A DNA stretch of 64,000 nt from Prostheceraeus crozeri (lineage: Eukaryota; Platyhelminthes; Polycladida; Euryleptidae): positions 1 through 64,000 of the forward strand of contig CAJQUW010008947.1 in NCBI GenBank assembly GCA_907163375.1, in the 5' to 3' direction. The notes below the pieces were generated by a model. That model was not told the origin of the DNA and made no database searches. It was given only the letters and a program-made list of their open reading frames with translations. Each line of letters opens with the position of its first letter. The first letter of the stretch is position 1. Below are positions 1 through 9,200 of the stretch, in pieces. The position numbers and the translations under genes were made by a program.

Positions 1-102
1 CGCGGAGCTGGTAAGGTGCGATCTTCAGTCAAAAGGCATTCACGCAAACGTCGTAGAGGCTCTAATCATTCATCAGGCGCTAAAACGACGACGCTGCTAT
101 AA
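1..102 (+). CDS. C-terminus of a basic virion-core-like protein (partial)
   Basis: The frame open from base 1 ends at a stop at 100-102 and encodes 33 residues very rich in Arg, Lys and Ser (including KRHSRKRRRG). Short basic proteins of this kind lie beside the capsid gene in Polintons and adenoviruses, where they bind packaged DNA. Only the tail is in the window, so identity rests on composition and position. The capsid gene starts ten bases downstream on the same strand. Confidence 0.4.
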   Translation, partial: RGAGKVRSSVKRHSRKRRRGSNHSSGAKTTTLL

Positions 103-111
103 CTTCTAATC

Positions 112-1388
112 ATGGAGTGTAAAACTTCCGGTTTTTGTTTGTTCGATCAACAAGCCATACAGACAGATATTCTTAGTTCAAGTATTGTAGATTATCATCC
201 TCGAACAGCTGAGAATGCTGGCCCCATTGAATTTGTTATTCCTGGTGGTAGTGATGACTACATAGATTTGAGTTATGCGATGCTTGATTTGAGGTTTAGA
301 ATTCAGCAAGCAGATGGAACTGCTATTGACGATGCACATAAAGTTGGACTGAACAATTTACCATTGACTACATTACTTCGCGATGTTTCTCTAACGATTG
401 GAGAGCAGCAGGTGAAGGTGGTCAAAGCGATTATCCCTATAAATCATATTTCAATCATGTATCACAGTTTCATCCAGCAGCACAAAAAAGTCATATGGAA
501 GCCATGGGATGGTACAGAGATGAAGCAGGAAAATTTGATGTTGAAACAAACAGTGGCTTTGTAAAGCGATCTGCTATGATTAAAGATAGTAGAGTATGTC
601 AGCTATATGGTCCGCTGAATTTAGACTTCTTTAGACAGTCAAAGTTTTTACTCTGTAATACCAGCATGCGACTCAAGCTGACATTGAATAAGCCTGAATT
701 TGCGCTGAATGCATTTGCTAAAGTTGACAATTTTAGAATTCATGTGGAAGATATTGCACTTTACATTCGTCGAGTAGTACCGAATCCAAGTGTCATTAGA
801 GGGCATGCTGAAGGCCTTAACCGCCAAAATGCCATTTACCCCGTTCAGCATACAAAGCTTCTCACCTTTACAATTCCGAAAGATCAAAAGAGTTTCATGA
901 AAGATGGCCTCTTTCCATCGGAAGCACCGAAGCTCCTCATGGTGGCAATGGTTGAAAATGATGCATTTAATGGTAATATAAAGAAGAATCCTTTCAATTT
1001 TAAACACAATCAGTTAAGTGAAATTGCTTTACGTGTAAATGGTGTGAGTCATCCTGGTCCACCATACAAACCAGATTTTGCTTCGGATCAATTTATGCGC
1101 AGTTATGTTGATTTTATGGATGTCTTTGGCTTTTACAATACGGATGACACCAACGGACTGACTATGAAAGAGTTTAAGAGTGGATATACTATTTATGCAT
1201 TTGATTTGACTGCTGACAGCGATATTAGTGCACCCTATCGTCAAGCGAACGTGCCTCATAATATTCGTTTGGATTTGACGTTCAAAAGAACACTAGCTGA
1301 GACGATCAATGTATTAATTTATGCAGTCTTCGATTCAAATATTGAAATTACAAAGTATCGTGACGTGATTCTTCAGTATAATCGTTAA
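112..1388 (+). pseudogene. Polinton double jelly-roll major capsid protein (fossil)
   Basis: Encodes the protein group commonly annotated as F54H12.2-like, the hexon-type major capsid protein of Polintons and adintoviruses, which forms pseudo-hexameric capsomers. Recognisable signatures are an N-terminal GPIEFVIPGGSDDYIDLS stretch, a LRDVSLTIGEQQV strand pair, a YIRRVVPNPSV segment, and the strongly conserved ENDAFNGN plus NPFNFKHNQLSEI block, followed by the ExxxGYTIYAFDLT region near the end. The total length of about 425 codons fits the family. Its stop overlaps the start of the downstream protease (TAATG), implying the two were expressed from one transcript or closely coupled. Part of the fossil element; family assignment is confident. 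Confidence 0.85.
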
Positions 1389-1849
1389 TGAGTTGGTTGA
1401 CTGCTGACGATATTAAGACTAAAGTGCAGCGTAATGCAGACGAAGCGACGTTGAAAGCTTTCGATAATGTCTATTCACTCGATACCTTACCACCTGCAGT
1501 AAATCACTATCCCATCTTTATTGCGCTAAACACTCATTCACAGAATTTAGGCGGTGAGCATTGGAAAGCGATCTTTATTGGAGAAGACCGACGTGGTGAA
1601 CTATTTGACTCTCTTGCTCAACCTCCAAATATACCAACACAGCAGTGGTTGAGAAAACATACGCGTCAATATCAGCGAAATGAACGCATACTACAACATC
1701 CACTTTCATCAACGTGTGGTGCTTTTGTACTGTACTTCATCTTAAGACGTTTACATGTATCTCGATTTGCATCTGTTATTCAAAACTTTTCATATAATCC
1801 ATCCTCTAATGAAAAAATGATTTGTAAGTTCTATCATGATTTGAAATAA
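1388..1849 (+). CDS. Adenain-like cysteine protease (virion maturation protease)
   Basis: 153 codons, the size of Polinton/adenovirus maturation proteases (C5 peptidases), which cleave capsid and core precursors inside the particle. The catalytic pattern is visible: GGEHW (His about residue 58), ELFDSLA (acidic partner about residue 75), and STCGAFVLYFI (nucleophile Cys about residue 116) with the oxyanion region just before it. The N-terminus MSWLTADDI and the C-terminal helix are also family-like. It starts on the last base of the capsid stop codon, so the two genes overlap by one base. An AATAAA polyadenylation signal overlaps its stop region near 1846-1851, and a converging minus-strand signal lies near 1870. 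Confidence 0.85.
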   Translation: MSWLTADDIKTKVQRNADEATLKAFDNVYSLDTLPPAVNHYPIFIALNTHSQNLGGEHWKAIFIGEDRRGELFDSLAQPPNIPTQQWLRKHTRQYQRNERILQHPLSSTCGAFVLYFILRRLHVSRFASVIQNFSYNPSSNEKMICKFYHDLK

Positions 1850-1875
1850 AAACATCATGTTGGAAAAATTGTTTT

Positions 1876-2421
1876 TTATTTTACAATCCGCTGGGTACGT
1901 ACATACTCAATGAGATAGTCTAGGATCATATTTGCTTGTTCATGAGATTTTAGTCCAGTAATGATCACTTTACTATTATGAAAGATTGCCACATGCACAG
2001 GTAACCAACAACTAATGAGAGCTGCAGGAAAAAGTTCGGGTTCATAACACAAATTGTAACTGCTGGTACGAATCTTCAAAAATGATAGACTGTCACTCAA
2101 TTGAGTAGAGATCACCATATTGTCCACAGTCAGATTCGACATCACACACCTCTCCCTCTTCCATATCCGACGTAGTAGTCTTTGTAGCTCTAAGCGCATT
2201 GACTGCGCCGATGAATGAGAAAGGGCGCCGAGAATCTGTACAGTCCCATTTGGGAAGAGTTGAAGATTCCGTGAATTGTTCATCTTCACCACTAACATTT
2301 GAGGACGGCCCGGGTAATACTTGCTGTTTGGAAGGTGTTGGTGTAATGTTGTGAGATCGATTTTGGTGTAGAGTCTGAAGCGACGGAGAATGTTGACGAT
2401 GGTGTAGTGATGGCGCTTCAT
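1876..2421 (-). CDS. TATA-binding-protein-like (TBP core) protein
   Basis: A 181-residue protein, matching the roughly 180-residue size of the eukaryotic/archaeal TBP core, which binds and bends TATA promoters. Both saddle repeats are visible. Repeat 1 (residues 7-87) has KIDLTTL, a YYPGRP motif matching the TBP YNPKRF site, and LQLFPNG matching LIFSSGK. Repeat 2 (residues 97-178) has VDNMVIS (matching QNMVGS), then YEPELFP, identical to the eukaryotic TBP signature, and AIFHNSKVIITGLK matching LIFVSGKVVLTGAK. Of the four DNA-intercalating phenylalanines, three are present (F56, F131, F147); the first is Pro40. The central Asn of repeat 2 (N101) is kept. The start chosen is the ATG at 2421, which gives exactly the core; the frame is open further upstream. 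TBP assignment is by reading, not by search. It lies beside two PC4-like genes and opposite the capsid operon. A minus-strand AATAAA follows the stop. Confidence 0.75.
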   Translation of the reverse strand: MKRHHYTIVNILRRFRLYTKIDLTTLHQHLPNSKYYPGRPQMLVVKMNNSRNLQLFPNGTVQILGALSHSSAQSMRLELQRLLRRIWKRERCVMSNLTVDNMVISTQLSDSLSFLKIRTSSYNLCYEPELFPAALISCWLPVHVAIFHNSKVIITGLKSHEQANMILDYLIEYVRTQRIVK

Positions 2422-2743
2422 GATGAAAGAATGAGTAAATTGAGCGATGTACCTTCCTTTTATACTTTTCCCAACTACCTTGATGAAATGTGAAGTTAGT
2501 ATGAAGTTGGGAATGATAGAGTTGAATTCGCCGATTGTTGACGCGCAGCCAGATGCGATTTCCAATACGTGAATGTCTTTTTATATAGAAGTATTTCAAG
2601 TCCTTCATGATATGATGTAGAGATTGAAAATGACGATAAGATAAAGCAAACTCTCTTCTCACATTTCCAGTTGAATCTTTGAAATAGACGTTTCGATCAT
2701 GATCCGTTTCAATATGTTGTAGGGAATCTAATTTCCAACTCAT
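2093..2743 (-). CDS. PC4-like domain protein, copy 1 (overlaps TBP-like gene)
   Basis: 216-codon frame. Residues 1-105 are about 40% similar to the neighbouring copy at 2766-3122 (shared WxLDSLQxI start, I-M-K/R-D-L-xYF, WLxxxxxxIQxYHS, and SWEKYKRKVHRSI near the end of the domain). The pattern of short strands, then an aliphatic/aromatic strand and a Q/HF-x-x-L helix resembles the p15/PC4 transcription coactivator fold, with a second half that repeats strand-strand-W-helix, as if a PC4 dimer were fused. That is inference. Beyond residue 108 the protein is Ser/His/acid-rich and disordered in look, and it overlaps the TBP-like gene in another frame, so the tail may be partly an overprint rather than real coding. 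Start ATG at 2743 agrees with the paralogue. Confidence 0.5.
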   Translation of the reverse strand: MSWKLDSLQHIETDHDRNVYFKDSTGNVRREFALSYRHFQSLHHIMKDLKYFYIKRHSRIGNRIWLRVNNRRIQLYHSQLHTNFTFHQGSWEKYKRKVHRSIYSFFHHEAPSLHHRQHSPSLQTLHQNRSHNITPTPSKQQVLPGPSSNVSGEDEQFTESSTLPKWDCTDSRRPFSFIGAVNALRATKTTTSDMEEGEVCDVESDCGQYGDLYSIE

Positions 2744-2765
2744 GATGTGTGGTAGTCATGTCTGA

Positions 2766-3122
2766 TTAAGATTTGCATAGTAGGGCGATGAACTCACGAC
2801 GAATAAATGTCATGATGGAGCGATGTATATATCTTCTATACTTCTCCCAATTGTATTTGCGAAATGAGAAACAGTTTGCGGAATGAGAATGGTAGATTTG
2901 AATTTCATTTCTGTAATGTTGAAGCCAAACTTGATCACCCAAGGAGATGAATCTTAATGTTTCAAAATATTCCAAATCCCTCATGATATCATTGAGGTTG
3001 ACAAATTGTCGCCATGTTAATGTAATTCCTCTTGATGTATGACCATGAGAATTTTTGAAATGTACGTTTCCATTACGATCAACTCTGATATATTGTAGAG
3101 AGTCCAAAATCCAAGTCTTCAT
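2766..3122 (-). CDS. PC4-like domain protein, copy 2
   Basis: 118 residues starting MKTWILDSLQYIRV; this ATG (not the one four codons upstream) aligns with the start of copy 1. RGITLTWRQFVNL (residues 31-43) matches the characteristic KKGISL..EQW..L segment of PC4/p15, a single-strand DNA binding transcription coactivator, and is preceded by the expected Y-I-x-V and G-N-V strands. The second half (residues 58-107) repeats strands followed by a NWEKYRRYIHRSI helix. Copy 1 lies 22 bases downstream, so the pair arose by tandem duplication, and the TBP-like gene follows on the same strand. It diverges from the plus-strand gene at 3158 with only 35 bases between the starts, implying a shared, very compact promoter. 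The PC4 link is a reading of pattern and needs a profile search. Confidence 0.5.
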   Translation of the reverse strand: MKTWILDSLQYIRVDRNGNVHFKNSHGHTSRGITLTWRQFVNLNDIMRDLEYFETLRFISLGDQVWLQHYRNEIQIYHSHSANCFSFRKYNWEKYRRYIHRSIMTFIRREFIALLCKS

Positions 3123-3157
3123 GATGTTATGCAAAGTTGCAGATTAGCAATATAAAA

Positions 3158-4555
3158 ATGTCGTTTTATCATATTTTGCTTAGCAATGCGGCTACAAAGA
3201 GATTTACTAGTAATCGAGCCGCACTCTTTTCTACTCCCATTGATCATGCACAACAGCTAAATGGAAATTGGGAAGTGGGTGTCACTCAACTTGTTTATAG
3301 CAACTGTGTCTATACTTTTGATCATGAGGTGATGACTATTAATATGAGGCGTACAGCTGCTTACCAATGTGAAAAGGGCTGCCGAGTATACATTCCACAG
3401 TGGCCAAAGAAAGATCTCTTATCATGTAAAAAGTTTATATATGATTTCTTGAATAAAGCGAGTAAACATATTGTCCAATTTAGTCCACACAATGATGATT
3501 ATAATTATGTACATCATGTAGTTGAGAAAGATTGGATTGTTGGTTTAAGTCCAAGTTTAAGAAATGATTTAGGTTACCTCGCTAGCGCCTTAACAAGCTA
3601 TGATAATTTTAACGTTAATTACCACATAAGTGGTCATAAACAGTTAATATATCGAGAGGAAGCTTATTATGTAGATCTTATTCCAAGAAATGAGAAGACG
3701 TTGGTGAAGAAGATTGTGATTAAGCCAAGAAAGACAAACATGACTCCTGAAACATTATTGAAGAAATTTAATTATCTCCTTCGAGTTGATGGTAAACAAG
3801 TGGCAACATTGACTTATATCAAATCATCTAATCATATTGCAATAAGCAAATTAAATGATGATGATCTAGTATTAGTTTGTTCAAAAGATTTTCATCAGTT
3901 CTTACGACATCGTTCTGCAGCTGTTCATGGAAAATCTGATATGCAACATTTACCATGTGAAAGGCCAAATCAATTTGATACAGAATGGACCGTATCTTTA
4001 TACAGAAAGTGTGTAGAGCCTTTAGGTGGTATCTTACATGAAACAAGAGTGTTGATGCCTCGCATTATTACTTCGGTTAAATTGGTTGTAGATTATTTAA
4101 ATGAAGTGATTAATGAGCAACATATTTCATTTTCTGAAAAAGAAGGTGTTTTGTCTCTCACTATAAGTGGAAAAGGTATTGAACTAATTATGGATAAAAC
4201 TCTAATGGACATTTTGGGTTTTGATCAAAATATCTTTAAAAGTGGTACTGTAACCAAAGCTAGCGCAGACATGTCGCTATCGTGTCGTATTAACTATTTT
4301 CAGATATATTCCAATATTGGTGAAGATGTACGTGTGGGAGATGTTGAAGCTCCATTGCTAGCAATGATACCATACCAGCCAAAAAGCTGCAGTATTTTAT
4401 CTGAGCATACTTTCAAGAAAGTGCATTATACAAAGCTGAAATCAAACTACATCCCACAAATTGATATTGCCATTTATGACGATGCTGGTGCGTTGATCCC
4501 TTTTCATAAAGATGCTGTGACAAGTAACACACTCCATTTCCGAATGAAGAGTTAA
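3158..4555 (+). CDS. Conserved Polinton protein of MSFY type, copy 1
   Basis: 465 residues from the ATG at 3158 (MSFYHILLSNAAT), chosen because relatives start MSFY plus a strand and because the next copy aligns there. Recognised features are the N-terminal LNGNWEVGVTQLVYSN motif, typical of a protein found alongside the capsid gene in many invertebrate Polintons and adintoviruses, and a C-terminal HISFSEKEGVLSLTISG plus LMDILGFDQ block. No catalytic motif is visible; a predicted all-beta structural role in the particle (minor capsid or penton-linked) is inference. A paralogue follows 31 bases downstream on the same strand. Confidence 0.65.
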   Translation: MSFYHILLSNAATKRFTSNRAALFSTPIDHAQQLNGNWEVGVTQLVYSNCVYTFDHEVMTINMRRTAAYQCEKGCRVYIPQWPKKDLLSCKKFIYDFLNKASKHIVQFSPHNDDYNYVHHVVEKDWIVGLSPSLRNDLGYLASALTSYDNFNVNYHISGHKQLIYREEAYYVDLIPRNEKTLVKKIVIKPRKTNMTPETLLKKFNYLLRVDGKQVATLTYIKSSNHIAISKLNDDDLVLVCSKDFHQFLRHRSAAVHGKSDMQHLPCERPNQFDTEWTVSLYRKCVEPLGGILHETRVLMPRIITSVKLVVDYLNEVINEQHISFSEKEGVLSLTISGKGIELIMDKTLMDILGFDQNIFKSGTVTKASADMSLSCRINYFQIYSNIGEDVRVGDVEAPLLAMIPYQPKSCSILSEHTFKKVHYTKLKSNYIPQIDIAIYDDAGALIPFHKDAVTSNTLHFRMKS

Positions 4556-4586
4556 TGCAAACGTATGCTAATATATTTTTTCCAAT

Positions 4587-6116
4587 GTGAATAATATGGA
4601 AAGTGAAAATAAGGACTCGTTTCTAATCTACTTGCCCAGTAATGCTTCTATGAATAAATTTCCCAAAAATAAACCATCAGACTATCGAGTAGAATTAAAT
4701 CGCCCACTGCATTTAGAAGGTGAATGGGAGGTTGGCGTTTCTAGTATTTGCTATGATAGCAATATTCAGAATGTGAATGATTTGGAAGAAATGATATTGA
4801 CTCCTCGCACCCATGATGGAATAACGACGAATAATGCATTTCAGTTCCCATACAATTTAACATCAGATGGAAAGTGGAACTATGAATGGATTCAGATAAA
4901 ATAAGATTCTTATGAACCATTTGGGAATGAGAAAATTATTAAGGCATTCAACAGTGGTAATACTTCCATCATGAAGAATAAAAATCAGAAAGCTTATGAG
5001 TTTACTATCTATCGTTGGAGTGGGAGACAGTTCCTCCGCTTTCATTCTTTTACTAAAGGTCTTACGCTGAGGTTGGATAGTGAATTCTATCCACATCTTG
5101 GTTTTGGTCATGGACTACATCTAACGTCAATTGCTACTGCAAATGTTAAAAAAGTTTATTCAAATCGAATCAACAAATTTCATTATAGATTTAAAATATT
5201 TGATGAAGATGTTGTAGAATGCGAAGAACGCATCATTTTGAAAAAGCGTGGTGTTCAACCTTTATCACTTATTGAGTTAGTAAAACGATGGAATGAGACT
5301 GTGGGTAAGAAGTATGGAGAGAAAATTATGGCGGACAAAAATAAGTTGGTTATTCAGAAATATAATGACAAACTTACAGTTTATTTCTCTCCAACCTTGC
5401 GTCATTTTGTAAGACATTATACACCTATTATTGGAAGCGGTGTGGTGTATGCTTCTCATGAATATCACACTAAAGCTGATTCAGTTAATGATGAATGGTG
5501 GGTGGACATCTATGGTGATCGCATCAAGAAAATTTATCAGTCTTATGAAGAATCTAAAGTTGCTATCAATATAATGCCGCGTCAATATCATACAGTTGAA
5601 AGCTTCATTCATGTAGTAAATCCTTATATACAACAGAAGTTGAAGCATGTGATGAAAAGTAAATATGATGTAAAGACACACCACATTTCGTTTTCAATTG
5701 AAAATCAACGCGTTGTTCTGAGACTGGGTGATGACATTCAATGTCAATTGAGTAAAAATTTGAAAAAACTCTTTGGTTTTTCAATGCTACAAACTGTGTT
5801 TGCTGCTGCGCATACGATTGGTATAGAAACACCAATGACACTTGATAAACATGAACAGCACCTTTACATTCAAAGTGATTTGATTCTACCTATTTCTGTT
5901 GGTGAGAAAAAAGAATACATTTTTTGCGATTTCATTCATGATAAAGACGCTTCATATGGAATAGTCGAGAAGATGTTTGAATCTATTTTCTATCATCCCG
6001 TCATCAAACAAACTATACCCTCTATTGCTATCAAAATTACCAATGGTTTACAAGAGTGCATCCATGTGAAAGATACTAAATCCCTCGTAACTTTAGTGTT
6101 TCGGAAAACAAAGTGA
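4587..6116 (+). pseudogene. Conserved Polinton protein of MSFY type, copy 2 (fossil)
   Basis: Second copy of the gene upstream. Matching blocks are an N-terminal DSFLIYLPSNASMNKFP, LEGEWEVGVSSICYDSN, and near the C-terminus HISFSIENQRVVLRLGDD with LKKLFGF. The order and spacing of these blocks follow copy 1, so the pair is a tandem duplication with strong divergence (roughly a quarter to a third identity by eye), older than the insertion itself. Function unknown; a structural role is inferred from context. An AATAAA lies near 6140, and the polymerase gene converges from the right, ending at 6296. Confidence 0.6.
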
Positions 6117-6295
6117 AGTCATTGTGATATGTTTATTGAAATAAAAATATGTATATGAAAAAGTCTTTTCACAGATATAGGGGGAATGGGCTGACTGTAG
6201 GCATATATTCACAAAGAAGAAACGATCTCATGCGATACATAAAACAACCATGTATATCTACAAAAAGCAACATCAAAATACTGAGTTAAAGTTGA
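6117..6295. terminator. Convergent 3' ends with polyadenylation signals
   Basis: Short gap between the plus-strand structural genes and the minus-strand polymerase. AATAAA on plus at about 6140 serves the left genes; TTTATT near 6131 reads AATAAA on minus, for the polymerase. Confidence 0.5.
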
Positions 6296-9200
6296 TTATG
6301 TCAATACATCTCCTGAATGTGGTAGCGTGAGTTTTATTCTTTTGGGTGGAGGTATGTTTGTGTCAGGATGTCCATGTGGAAGAGATGTGTTATGTCCTAT
6401 CCAACACCTCTTATCCTTCCATGCTGAAAGTGCTCGTTTCTTAAATGTGTACGTTTTCACAGTATGAACTTGAGATTTTAAGATTGTCATATTGACAAAC
6501 GTTATAGTTTTATTTTTATAGGCCTTCTTATAGGACCGATGTTTCATTTTATGAACAATGGATTTTGATATACCTTTAGCACGCTTAATACTATCTGCAC
6601 ATTCTTTTAGTTTCATGGAATACATTTTAGGACGGAGGAGAATCATTTCATCTATTTCCTTTCCTGCTGTTTCATCCTTAAAACAACCAAGTTTGGCTTT
6701 ATTCTGTATGGAATAGAGTGGATGAGTGGGATTGTAGTTAGATGTGTCGAAATATTTTTCTAATGACTTGCCTACTTCATTAAAATTTAAATCTTTTTGA
6801 GTGGTAATTCCTAAAAAGAAACTATCTGTATCACCACCCAGCAAGCGAACCTCTTTTACGAGAGGGCATGGTTTTAATATTTTGTAGAAGAGTTGATACA
6901 TTTCAAGCTTGGAATAATCTAAAACGGCTTGCCCAATATAGATGGGTTTGCACAACTCAACTTCTGATTTAATCATTTTAACACCTACAAGATCCTCATC
7001 GATGATGTCTCTATCAATGAAAAGAGGTGATGAGGTCAATTTGTGATATTTTTGTTCATCAACGACTAGTTTGTAATTCATACGTTTTCTAACATCCTCC
7101 ATGGTCTTTCCGAATAGACTGTTATTCTTATATTTATAAAAATCCTTTTCAAAATTATTTTGGGCGAGTGCACGTTTTTGACTGTTACTATCTATGTAGG
7201 GTTTGAGGAAGGCTTTCTGTCTAAATTTGATAATGCGGTGAACTGACTTTAGAAGCATGCCCATTTCTAAATAGAATTTTAATATGCAGAAGTGTACGAG
7301 ATAATTTTTCTTATCATATTGGGTGAGTAAAAGTTTGCGGCATGGTTTGTACCTTGGCTGTCCACACTCTGTTAAGTTATTATGAAATTGTGACATGAAT
7401 GGTGAAAACATATCTTCAGTCACTTCGCCAGATTCAGGTGCAAGTGGGAAATCAGCAGTTTTATTTTTAATACTATTTGGATAAATCAAATCCACTTCAA
7501 AATAATATCCCCAATCACCTTCATCTGGAATATTCAGTATGTTTGAAGGGTTGGAGTAATACTCAAGCTCATTTTGATTTAACCAACTAAACTCGGAATG
7601 AGGTAGTGGTTTAGACAGTGAACTGCCATATAAATTATTTTGGTCATAGTACTTTAGGTGGATATGATCATCACCTACTGTTTCAGATTTTATATGATGT
7701 TTATTTACAAATGTGAGACCACCGCGTATTCCGCGCTCAAATATATTATACATCTCCGGGTCTTGTAAGAGATGAATGGTCTCACCAGTCATTTTAAAGG
7801 CTGATTTAAAGGACATAGCTGGTAGACTGACAAAGTGGACAGGATCTAATTTGTCTTCTTCTAATGCCACTCGTCGAAACTCCTGAAAGACATCAGCCAG
7901 CAAAATGACATCTAATTCTAAGTAAGCGATCATATAATCGCCAAACGTTTTACAATTAAATTTTAACCATGCCTCTTGAGCATGTTCATAGTCCTCTACT
8001 GGACAATCTTCACCCGTCAAATCGTTTTTGAATTTGTCAATGGAAGGAAGGGTTGTTTCATTTAGTTTAGACATTGAGCTAAAATACGCATAAGGAAAGA
8101 CTCCTTTGCGAGTGATTATTTCATCCGTTAAGTTTGGATAGTGTTTCTTCAAAGTTTGACTATGAGGAAGAAACTTGAGATTACGAACGAGAGAAGCTAG
8201 TGACGCTGACATGAATTGAAATGAATCTAAAAATTTTATTTCGAAGAAGACTGTCTTATTTTCTTTAGTTTTATCTACTGGTACTTTTGCTGTCATTGCC
8301 ATGAATTTTTCTCTCGTTTGTGCTATTACATTAAACTGCCACGATTTCATCTGGCTCAACCCTCCTTTTATGAGCATATGACTGTCATAGCCCTTAAAGT
8401 TATGGAAAATGACGGGTAGTACACGACGTCTCAACCTAAGTGAAAAGTTACATTTGGAGCAGAGTGCGTTTCTAAATTTACCAGTGATGTGATCATGATC
8501 ACGCACTTTCTTAATTTTATCATCATCAAACGTTTTATGACATTTAGGACAGGATGTGCAACTTTCAAATTTCTGTTTGTCTTCATCTGACATATGTAGT
8601 GACTTACGCTGCAATTGGGAATCATATGATTGTTGAAATTCAGCAGCTTTATCGAGAAATTCTAGAAATTTTGAAATACAATCTTCACCTTGCCAAGTAT
8701 GCATTTTGTTTTGTCTATTCCTAAAGTGGTCATGCCATACTTCATAGCAGGATATGGCTGCTGGCTTGTGGATGATATCGTCAATGTAGCATTCTATGTC
8801 TGCGTAAATGACACGCAGGGGACTTAATTCGTCACCATTATCCCTATGTGAAAATATTTTATCTTTGGGCATGCGTTCTATTTGTAATTTACCTCGCTTG
8901 CACCATTCATAGTGAGTTTCAAATTTATCTTTACTCCAAAAGGAGCGGATGCAGCGGTCGCATACAAAATGTTCACCTCTTTTAGAGTGCCCCAAGTGAG
9001 TGTACAAGCGAGAGATTTTGGGAATACCACAGTAGTGCCATTCCTCGCTATCATCTTGTTTTACTAATAAGAGGTTGACTACACGTTCATAACAAGTTGA
9101 ACGTGAATTATAGCGGGCACCCTTCAACCCCTTCTCCCACACGTGAACGACAATTTTAATCTGATTATGTTTTTCGAACGTTTCTACATCTTTGATTTTC

